From Balneolaceae bacterium UBA3186 (GTDB lineage: Bacteria; Bacteroidota; Rhodothermia; Balneolales; Balneolaceae): 64,000 nt of DNA. Shown here piece after piece: positions 24,851 through 32,523 of the stretch (the stretch's first letter is position 1; every line of letters begins with the position of its first letter). Made by a program: the position numbers and the translations under genes. The stretch is from the NCBI GenBank assembly GCA_002364085.1, contig DEXK01000012.1, positions 124,001-188,000 on the forward strand, written 5' to 3'. Under the pieces are notes generated by a model. That model was not told the DNA's origin, made no database searches, and was given only the letters and a program-made list of their open reading frames with translations.

Positions 24851-24903
24851 AAAGTGATCCTTTCTTCTCCAATCAATAATTGCATGCTCTTCATATTTGA
24901 TAA

Positions 24904-27141
24904 ATGAAAATTCCGTTTATCAATAGTGCACCTAAAGCTGAAAAAGTAATAGAAAGCTCTAAGGACGGCCTTGGAACATTTGGCGGGGTTTTTACTCCAT
25001 CAATTCTTACTATTCTCGGTGTTATCATGTATCTGCGTTTTGGATGGGTAGTTGGTAATGTTGGGCTGATCGGCACTCTCATTATTGTTACTCTCTCAAC
25101 AGCAATTACATTTTTAACAGCGCTATCTATTGCTTCCATAGCAACCGATCAAAGGGTAAGAGGAGGCGGTGCATATTATATGATTAGTCGCTCTCTTGGG
25201 ATAGAGTCGGGTGGTGCCATAGGCATTCCTCTTTATATAGCACAAGCTCTTTCCGTTGCGTTATATACTGTTGGTTTTGCAGAAAGTGTAGTACAAGTTT
25301 TCCCAATTCTGAATTTCAAACTGGTTGGTATCATTACTACCATTCTTGTAACAGTTTTGGCCTTGGTATCAGCAAAAACCGCTATCCGAGCACAATATTT
25401 TATAATGTTCGGGATAGCTATTTCTTTACTCTCTTTAATTTTTGGAAAGCCAATAGAGCCCACTGAAATTGAACTTTGGGGTGCTTCAGACAGAAACTCA
25501 GAGCCATTTTGGGTAGTTTTTGCAGTGTTTTTCCCGGCTGTTACAGGCATAATGGCGGGAGTTAACATGAGTGGTGACCTAAAAGACCCCGGCAAATCCA
25601 TTCCTTTTGGGACATTTGCTGCCGTTGGAGTCGGTTATCTGATTTATATGGGGCTTCCCATAATCTTAGCCAACAGAGCAGACGCAATCACTTTAATAGA
25701 AAACCCATTGATAATGCGCCAAATCTCTTATTGGGGTGATGCTATTCTGATCGGGGTTTGGGGGGCAACGCTATCTAGTGCACTTGGAAGTATTCTGGGT
25801 GCTCCTCGCGTTTTACAAGCTTTAGCTCGTGACCGTGTTTTGCCAAAATGGATGAATTTTCTTGGTCAAGGTTCTGGTGACGATGACGCTCCAAGAATGG
25901 GAACGATAGTAACTTTAGTTTTCGCTTTGGCTGCTGTTTATTTTGGCGATTTAGATCTAATTGCCCCCGTTCTTACTATGTTCTTTCTTACCACTTACGG
26001 AGTGCTTAACATCACAGCTGGCATAGAGCGCATTTTGGGAAGCCCTTCTTTTCGTCCGAAATTTAAAGTTCACTGGATCTTTTCAATAGCTGGTGCAATT
26101 GGGTGTATTGCTGTAATGTTTTTGATTAACGCTACGGCTACCATAATTGCTTTCATTTTTGTGTTAGTTATTTACTTTTGGCTAGAACGCAGAGAATTAG
26201 AATCGACATGGGGAGATGTTCGCCGTGGTATTTGGATGGCAATTACACGCGCCGGTCTACTAAGAATTAGAACTGAAGAAGACCCTAAAACATGGAGACC
26301 AAATCCATTAGTTCTTTCAGGAGCACCTACAAAAAGATGGCACTTGATTGATCTGGCTTCGTCCTTCACGCACAATAGAGGTTTATTAACTGTTTCTACA
26401 GTAATTACGAACAATCAATTTTCCGTAGATCATCAGAATAAAATAGAAGACAATATTCGTGAGTTTCTTTCGAAAAGAGGAATTCAGGGTTTGGTTAAAG
26501 TTATAACTGCAGAAGATCCTTTTGGCGGAGGAGAGCGTTTAGTTGAAGCGTATGGGCTGGGCGCTTTGGTTCCAAACACCATTATTCTTGGAGATAGTGA
26601 AAATGAAGAAATCCGAAAAGATTACTGCCGGATGATTACAACTTTTCATAGGCTTCAAAGAAATGTCCTTATCGTTCATGATGACAAACAAAGAGGATTT
26701 GGCAAAAAAAAGCGCATTGATATTTGGTGGGGTGGTTTAAAAGGAAATGGAGGCTTAATGATGATCTTGGGTTATTTATTGCAAAGCAGCCGAAGTTGGT
26801 ATGATGCTGAAGTTTATCTTAAAATGGTTGTAAGTTCCGAGAAAGGGGCTGAAGACGCTCAAAAAAACTTAACTGAAATTAGTCAAAAACTACGTACCGG
26901 TGCCAAAGCTCAGGTAATTGTATCGAATGGAAGAACGTTTGATGAAATACTTCACGAATCATCAAAAGAAACAGATCTTATTTTTATGGGAATGGCTAAA
27001 CCCGATAAAAACTTCCTCACTTATTATGGAAACATTCAGGAAAGACTAAAAGGATTGCCAACTACAATTCTTGTGCTCGCAGGAGAAGAGATATCATATG
27101 GGGAAGTCCTTTATCAACAGGATGAGTTTCAAGAAGACTAA
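24904..27141 (+). CDS. SLC12-like cation-chloride / amino-acid permease family transporter
   Basis: 745 residues. About residues 25-435 hold twelve membrane segments of the APC fold, starting GTFGGVFTPSILTILGVIMY and followed by RFGWVVGNVG, both typical of the cation-chloride cotransporter branch; FFPAVTGIMAGVNMSGDLKD and LGAPRVLQALARD confirm it. The 300-residue cytoplasmic tail includes a motif set (GLLTVSTVITNNQF, DIWWGGLKGNGGLMMILGYL cut at 20) also found in eukaryotic NKCC/KCC tails, and ends in a USP-like segment (TDLIFMGMAKPD). Ion specificity is not readable. Monocistronic by spacing. Confidence 0.85.
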   Translation: MKIPFINSAPKAEKVIESSKDGLGTFGGVFTPSILTILGVIMYLRFGWVVGNVGLIGTLIIVTLSTAITFLTALSIASIATDQRVRGGGAYYMISRSLGIESGGAIGIPLYIAQALSVALYTVGFAESVVQVFPILNFKLVGIITTILVTVLALVSAKTAIRAQYFIMFGIAISLLSLIFGKPIEPTEIELWGASDRNSEPFWVVFAVFFPAVTGIMAGVNMSGDLKDPGKSIPFGTFAAVGVGYLIYMGLPIILANRADAITLIENPLIMRQISYWGDAILIGVWGATLSSALGSILGAPRVLQALARDRVLPKWMNFLGQGSGDDDAPRMGTIVTLVFALAAVYFGDLDLIAPVLTMFFLTTYGVLNITAGIERILGSPSFRPKFKVHWIFSIAGAIGCIAVMFLINATATIIAFIFVLVIYFWLERRELESTWGDVRRGIWMAITRAGLLRIRTEEDPKTWRPNPLVLSGAPTKRWHLIDLASSFTHNRGLLTVSTVITNNQFSVDHQNKIEDNIREFLSKRGIQGLVKVITAEDPFGGGERLVEAYGLGALVPNTIILGDSENEEIRKDYCRMITTFHRLQRNVLIVHDDKQRGFGKKKRIDIWWGGLKGNGGLMMILGYLLQSSRSWYDAEVYLKMVVSSEKGAEDAQKNLTEISQKLRTGAKAQVIVSNGRTFDEILHESSKETDLIFMGMAKPDKNFLTYYGNIQERLKGLPTTILVLAGEEISYGEVLYQQDEFQED

Positions 27142-27244
27142 TTGATAATTCCTGTAAAACTTACAGACTTTGTAAAACTATTCTACTAGTAGGTTCGTCT
27201 AACTCTAAATTCGTATTATTAGGGAAATTCTAACCTACACAATT

Positions 27245-28507
27245 ATGCAAAAAAAATTAATCCTGCCGATTGCTCTGGTATTATCCGTTATTATTTTATG
27301 GGTGGTTTTTGGAGGAAATAAGGACGAGACCGCTGAACTCTATACTTCTCCCAGACAAGGTGAATTTGTAGTTGAAGTCATCAGCACCGGAGAATTAAGA
27401 GCTAAAAATTCAACTGAAATAAAAGGACCTCAAGGAGTTAGGGATTTTCGAATTAACAATATGAAAATCCAACGATTAATCCCGGAAGGATCTATTGTAA
27501 AAGAAGGAGATTTTGTAGCAGAATTAGATCGCTCGCCAATTCTTGCAAAAATGCAGGATGCACAACTTGAAGTTCAACAAGCCCAATCACAAGTAACTCA
27601 GGCTCAATTAGATAGCACACTTACACTATCTCAAGCACGAGACAATCTTATAAATCTTGAATACGCTCTTGAAGAAAGAGAAATAGCTGTGGAACAATCA
27701 AAATACGAATCTCCGGCTGTTCAAAGACAAGCAGAGATCGAACTTGATAAAGCAAAAAGAACTCTAGCTCAGGAAAAGAAAAACTACCAAACTAAAGTAA
27801 AACAAGCAGTAGCTAAAATAAGTGAAATTGAAGCTGAACTATCAAAAAAGCAAAATGAACTAAACAAAATTCGAGCTTTGATGAGTGAGTTCACAGTATA
27901 CGCACCTGATAAAGGTATGTTGATCTATAAGAGAAACTGGAATGGCAGTAAGATCACAGTTGGTGAAGAAGTGAGTGCCTGGAATCCTATAGTTGCTGAA
28001 CTTCCTGATTTTACCGTAATGGAATCTCTTACCTACGTAAACGAAATTGATATCCAGAAAGTAAAAGAAGGACAAAAGGTAATTGTTGGCCTGGATGCAG
28101 TACAAGGAAAAATTTTGGATGGTACAGTAACGAGTGTTGCAAATATCGGGGAACAACGCCCAAATTCTGACTCAAAAGTGTATGAGGTAATCATAGAAAT
28201 AGCTGGAACAGACAGCTTATTACGACCTGCAATGACTACAAGTAATGAAATCCAGATTAACCGTCTTGAAGATGCTATTTCAATTCCCTTAGAAACCATT
28301 CATGCTCAGGATTCATTAAGCTTTGTGTTTCTGAAAGATGGACTTGGTGCAAAGATGCAGCAAGTGGAACTTGGTTTGATTAATGAAAACGAGGCTGTTA
28401 TTCATCGTGGAATATCGATGGATGATCGTCTTTTTCTTTCTATGCCTGAAGATACTTCCGGTATAAGTAAGTCTTACCTGCAAGATGATATCACCTCAAA
28501 CAACTAA
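27245..28507 (+). CDS. HlyD/MacA-type periplasmic adaptor
   Basis: 420 residues with an N-terminal membrane anchor (residues 5-20). Beta-barrel and lipoyl halves flank a long alpha-hairpin (about 100-205, AQLEVQQAQSQVTQAQLDST and the Lys-rich return helix). Residues about 240-330 form the barrel with VGEEVSAWNPI and VNEIDIQKVKEGQKV. First gene of an export operon with a MacB-type permease (10 bases downstream) and TolC. A small palindrome CTACTAGTAG sits 52 bases upstream at 27183-27192. Confidence 0.88.
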   Translation: MQKKLILPIALVLSVIILWVVFGGNKDETAELYTSPRQGEFVVEVISTGELRAKNSTEIKGPQGVRDFRINNMKIQRLIPEGSIVKEGDFVAELDRSPILAKMQDAQLEVQQAQSQVTQAQLDSTLTLSQARDNLINLEYALEEREIAVEQSKYESPAVQRQAEIELDKAKRTLAQEKKNYQTKVKQAVAKISEIEAELSKKQNELNKIRALMSEFTVYAPDKGMLIYKRNWNGSKITVGEEVSAWNPIVAELPDFTVMESLTYVNEIDIQKVKEGQKVIVGLDAVQGKILDGTVTSVANIGEQRPNSDSKVYEVIIEIAGTDSLLRPAMTTSNEIQINRLEDAISIPLETIHAQDSLSFVFLKDGLGAKMQQVELGLINENEAVIHRGISMDDRLFLSMPEDTSGISKSYLQDDITSNN

Positions 28508-28516
28508 TCTGCCATC

Positions 28517-29875
28517 GTGCTTCAAAAACTACTTTATAATTTTGATATAGCTATTGAAGCTATCCGCAGAAATAAACTGCGTGCACTTTTAACTTCTTTG
28601 GGAATTATCTTTGGTGTAGGATCTGTAATTGCAATGCTTGCTATAGGAACAGGAGCCCAACAAGAAGTTCTTTCTCAAATGCAGTTATTGGGAACTAATA
28701 ACGTGATTATTCAACCTGTAATTGAACAAGAAGAAGGTCAAGTTGATGAAAATGCTGCTCAGGAAGAAGCTAAGAGATTTTCTCCGGGGCTCACACTAGA
28801 AGATCTTAAAAGTATTCAATCCGTACTACCGGAAATCGAGTTTGTAAGCCCTGAAATAGTTTATGAAACTAATTTTATCAGAAATGCCCGAATGAGGACC
28901 GGCAAACTTGTAGGTGTGAATGATGATTATTTCAATATCAATAACTTTGAAATAATCGACGGTTCGAATTTTACTGATGCTCAAATTGAAAATTCTTCAC
29001 CTGTATGTATTATTGGGTACGATGTAAGATCCAAGTTCTTTGCGGGACAAGACCCAATCGGAAAAAAGATCAAAGTTGGCCATCTTTGGCTTACTGTTGT
29101 TGGCGTACTTAAAAAAAGAGAACTAAGTACCGAGAACATTGAAAGCCTGGGAATTAGAAATTACAATCTTGATATTTTTGCCCCTGCTACCACTGTTCTT
29201 CTTCGCTTCAAAAACAGAGCGCTTCTTACTAAAAAGGACTTAAGTGGAAATCGGAATACTGTTTTCTTTGGCGGAGGAATGATGGTAAGCTCAAGCAGCT
29301 CAAATAACAGTGGTGACAGCAATTACAATCAACTGGATAAACTAATAGTTCGTGTAAGTGATACCAAATACAGTGTTCCAATTGCAGAAGTATTATCCAG
29401 AATGTTAAAACGCCGCCATAATGATGTTGTTGATTTTGAGATCATAGTACCGGAACAACTGTTGCAGCAAGAGCAAAGAACTAAACGCATTTTTAATATC
29501 GTATTGTCATCCATTGCTTCAATTTCTTTAATAGTTGGCGGTATAGGAATAATGAATATTATGCTCGCCTCAGTGGTTGAAAGATATCGTGAAATTGGAG
29601 TAAGAATGGCTGTAGGTGCTCAAAAGAAAGATATCGAATTACAGTTTTTGACAGAGGCTTTAACAATTAGTATTTCAGGAGGAATTATGGGGATCATTCT
29701 TGGAATGATCTTTAGTTTTGCAATTGAAGCTACCGCTGATATTGCGACGATAGTTACTCCGAGTTCAATTTTTATCTCATTCGGCGTTGCACTTTTAATT
29801 GGAGTTGTCTTTGGATTTTTTCCTGCAAAACGTGCCGCTCAACAAGATCCTGTACACGCATTAAGACATGAATAA
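28517..29875 (+). CDS. MacB/FtsX-type ABC transporter permease (no ATPase domain)
   Basis: 452 residues, GTG start. One N-terminal membrane helix (LRALLTSLGIIFGVGSVIAM) is followed by a periplasmic MacB_PCD domain (about 45-320) and three C-terminal helices with NIMLASVVERYREIGVRMA and LGMIFSFAIEA, the FtsX domain. It lacks the ATP-binding domain of MacB, and no separate ATPase gene is present in the operon. It must pair with an ATPase encoded elsewhere. Its end overlaps TolC by eight bases. Probably exports a peptide, lipid or small molecule. Confidence 0.88.
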   Translation: MLQKLLYNFDIAIEAIRRNKLRALLTSLGIIFGVGSVIAMLAIGTGAQQEVLSQMQLLGTNNVIIQPVIEQEEGQVDENAAQEEAKRFSPGLTLEDLKSIQSVLPEIEFVSPEIVYETNFIRNARMRTGKLVGVNDDYFNINNFEIIDGSNFTDAQIENSSPVCIIGYDVRSKFFAGQDPIGKKIKVGHLWLTVVGVLKKRELSTENIESLGIRNYNLDIFAPATTVLLRFKNRALLTKKDLSGNRNTVFFGGGMMVSSSSSNNSGDSNYNQLDKLIVRVSDTKYSVPIAEVLSRMLKRRHNDVVDFEIIVPEQLLQQEQRTKRIFNIVLSSIASISLIVGGIGIMNIMLASVVERYREIGVRMAVGAQKKDIELQFLTEALTISISGGIMGIILGMIFSFAIEATADIATIVTPSSIFISFGVALLIGVVFGFFPAKRAAQQDPVHALRHE

Positions 29876-31337
29876 AAGACTTTTTTTGCCGATTCTGGCA
29901 CTACTCTTATTTTTCACTCCTCAATTATTTGGGCAAACTGCTCGCACTCTTACTCTTGAAGAGAGTATTGAGATAGCAAAAGATAACAGTCCGCTTTCCC
30001 GGGCTGCTACATTTAGCTTAATTGCTTCAAAGTGGCGGTATAAATCTTTCAGAGCCGATCTACTTCCAAGCTTAGATCTGAACGGAAATATTCCAAACTA
30101 CAGACTAGGAACTCAAACTGTAAACACAGCAGACGGGATTCAGAATGTTAGTTTTAATAATTCGAACGCAAATTTAGGACTTTCCATAAATCAGGCTATT
30201 CTACCAACAGGCGGTTCCGTTTCAGTTACTTCAAGCTTAAACAGGCTGGGAATTTTTAAAGGAGAAAACAGATACGAGTGGTCAAGTACTCCCTTTAGTA
30301 TCGTATATAACCAACCTCTTTTCCAGTATAATAATCTGAAATGGAGGAATAGAATAGAGCCTTTACGATTTAAAATTGCAGAAAAACAATTTGTAGAAGA
30401 TCTTGAAGACCTCTCCTTTACAGTTACTCAAAGTTTCTTTGATGTATTGATATCAAAGATCAATGTTGAAATTGCTGATTTCAATGTTACGGTTAATGAT
30501 TCTATATATAATATTTCAAAAGGACGTTTTGAAGTCGGCAGTTTAGCGGAAAATGATCTGCTTCAAACGGAGTTAGCTTACAGAAATGCCGAAGCATCAC
30601 TTACCAATGCTAAACTAACTTATCAAAGAGCCGAAGAAAATTTTAAAGCACTTTTAGGCCTTGATGATACTATCGAGATCGAGATCGAAGCTCCGGAAAC
30701 AGCTCCAGATGTTGATCTGAACTTTGACAAAGCTCTTGCTCTGGCTTTAGAGAATAACAGTCAATCTTTACAATTCAGGTTGGATGAGATACAGGCAAAT
30801 CAAGCCTATGATCAAGCTAAAAGAAATGGAAGTTTTACCGCCAATTTACGAGCTGAGTATGGACTTAATGATACAGCTATTGAGTTTGCTGAAGTATATG
30901 ACAACCCTGGTGATTTGAAATCATTTAATATTGGTTTTCAAATACCCATTTTTAACTGGGGTAAAAATATGGCTCAAGTAAAAGCTGCACGAAATCAACA
31001 GCTAGCAACTGCAAACAGCATTGAATATCAAAAATTACAATTTGAGCTTAATGTTAGAAGTACCGTTAGGGAATTTGAGCTTCTTAAAGGACAAGTAGAA
31101 TTAGCTGAAATTTCAGATAATATTGCTGAGCGAAGATATGATGTATCAAAGAATCGTTATTTGATTGGAAAGATCGATATTACCAACCTATTTATTGCTC
31201 AAAATGAAAAAGACAGTGCGCGTCGGAATTATATTCAAGCCTTAAGAAATTACTGGTCTGGTTACTATAATCTGCGCCGACTTACTTTATTCGACTTTGC
31301 AAAGGATCAACCTATTTATCATGAAATAGATCTTTAG
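29868..31337 (+). CDS. TolC-family outer-membrane efflux protein
   Basis: 489 residues with a signal peptide ending in LFGQTARTL. Two OEP repeats with long helices: LTLEESIEIAKDNSPLSRAA near the N-terminus, the SKGRFEVGSLAENDLLQTEL hairpin and the second repeat LDEIQANQAYDQAKRNG; the C-terminal NRYLIGKIDITNLFIAQNEK (20 shown) block is typical. Forms the outer-membrane channel for the adaptor and permease genes before it. Confidence 0.9.
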   Translation: MNKRLFLPILALLLFFTPQLFGQTARTLTLEESIEIAKDNSPLSRAATFSLIASKWRYKSFRADLLPSLDLNGNIPNYRLGTQTVNTADGIQNVSFNNSNANLGLSINQAILPTGGSVSVTSSLNRLGIFKGENRYEWSSTPFSIVYNQPLFQYNNLKWRNRIEPLRFKIAEKQFVEDLEDLSFTVTQSFFDVLISKINVEIADFNVTVNDSIYNISKGRFEVGSLAENDLLQTELAYRNAEASLTNAKLTYQRAEENFKALLGLDDTIEIEIEAPETAPDVDLNFDKALALALENNSQSLQFRLDEIQANQAYDQAKRNGSFTANLRAEYGLNDTAIEFAEVYDNPGDLKSFNIGFQIPIFNWGKNMAQVKAARNQQLATANSIEYQKLQFELNVRSTVREFELLKGQVELAEISDNIAERRYDVSKNRYLIGKIDITNLFIAQNEKDSARRNYIQALRNYWSGYYNLRRLTLFDFAKDQPIYHEIDL

Positions 31338-31379
31338 ATATAAATTATTTTCTGATTTCAGTACTTCTTAAGTATTTGC

Positions 31380-31387
31380 TACATTTG
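31380..31387 (+). promoter_or_regulatory. candidate -7 box of the TPR lipoprotein gene
   Basis: TACATTTG matches TAnnTTTG and lies 28 bases before the ATG at 31416. No clear -33 TTTG at the expected spacing, so support is modest. Confidence 0.4.
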
Positions 31388-31415
31388 GTGATTAACTAAC
31401 TACCAAATCTGATTT

Positions 31416-32342
31416 ATGAAGAACTTATTAGCAGTAATTTATATTGGACTCTTTTTGGGCTGTTCCTCTCCGGCTCCAAAATATGCTTCACTTCCTGAAG
31501 ACGTTCAAGCCGTTTCACTTTTAGGCGATACTTTATTTACCAGTTCAAGTTCTCTTCCTGATGCTTTAACCATTCGAATTGACTCCCTTATTGACGCAGC
31601 GGAGCAAGAAAGCAGAGAGTCTGACGTATTAATTTGGAAGGCACGCCTTTCAGGGTATAACGGGGAATACAGAGAAGCCATCGATCTGCTATCAGAAAGA
31701 ATTGAAAAAGACTCTGATAATCCTGCTTTATATCGCCATCGCGGGCACCGCTACATCTCACTTCGCGCTTTTGATTTGGCTATTAAAGATCTCGAAAAAG
31801 CTGCTGAACTTATAAGAAACACTGAAGACATTATCGAACAGGATGGCCTACCCAATGAAATGAATACACCCAAAAGTAGTTTGCATACTAATATTTGGTA
31901 CCACCTTGGGCTGGCTTATTATTTAAACAAAGATTTCGAAAATGCGCAGAAAGCCTATGTAGAATGTATTAACGCAAGCACAAATGATGACATGATGATA
32001 GCTGCACTATACTGGTATTACATGAGCCTGAGAAGAAATGGGCAAGATGAGTTTGCAGGAAAAGTTATTGATCCTGTTCGCGCAGAAATGAATATTGTTG
32101 AAAATGACAGTTACCATAAACTACTTTTGGTTTTTAAAGGAGAATTTGATCCAAACGCACTATTAGGTACAGATACGGACGCCCTAAGTAACGCAACTGT
32201 TGGATATGGAGTAGGAAATTGGCACTACATCAATGGCAGAAAAGACAGAGCAATAGAGATCTGGCAAAATGTTTATGATGCCGGAAACTGGTCAGCATTC
32301 GGATTTATAGCAAGTGAAGCGGAATTGGGCTCAAAAAACTAG
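31416..32342 (+). CDS. TPR-repeat lipoprotein
   Basis: 308 residues. Signal peptide with lipobox GLFLGCSS (Cys16). Tetratricopeptide repeats are visible from about residue 70: LIWKARLSGYNGEYREAIDL, LYRHRGHRYISLRAFDLAIK, WYHLGLAYYLNKDFENAQKA. Probably a scaffold on the periplasmic or surface side of the outer membrane. The reading frame continues beyond the TAG into a TonB-C-like segment (32343-32513). Confidence 0.75.
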   Translation: MKNLLAVIYIGLFLGCSSPAPKYASLPEDVQAVSLLGDTLFTSSSSLPDALTIRIDSLIDAAEQESRESDVLIWKARLSGYNGEYREAIDLLSERIEKDSDNPALYRHRGHRYISLRAFDLAIKDLEKAAELIRNTEDIIEQDGLPNEMNTPKSSLHTNIWYHLGLAYYLNKDFENAQKAYVECINASTNDDMMIAALYWYYMSLRRNGQDEFAGKVIDPVRAEMNIVENDSYHKLLLVFKGEFDPNALLGTDTDALSNATVGYGVGNWHYINGRKDRAIEIWQNVYDAGNWSAFGFIASEAELGSKN

Positions 32343-32372
32343 GATGAAATCACTAATGCTTCTATACCGAAA

Positions 32373-32513
32373 ATGAAAATAAATTATCCTGAACTTGCTA
32401 GAAATAGTGTCGTTCAGGATAATATTATATTAAAAGTTCAGGTATCAAGAAAAGGTGATTCAGTAGTCGCAATTTTTGAGGCACCCTATGAATTTAAAGT
32501 TTTCGATAACTAG
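32373..32513 (+). pseudogene. truncated TonB C-terminal-like fragment
   Basis: A 46-residue reading frame in the same frame as the preceding TPR gene, open since that gene's TAG. The part PKMKINYPELARNSVVQDNI, followed by ILKVQVSRKGDSV, matches the start of a TonB C-terminal domain (YPExAR... then a beta-strand with a DEKG-like turn), but the second half of the domain is missing. It is either a decayed gene or the tail of a longer ancestral protein cut by a stop codon. Too short for a working TonB domain. Confidence 0.4.
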
Positions 32514-32523
32514 CACGGCTTTT

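Noticed and set aside
27183..27192. CTACTAGTAG palindrome upstream of the efflux operon as an operator
   Set aside because: Only ten bases and no promoter box at a suitable distance; mentioned with the adaptor gene but not called.
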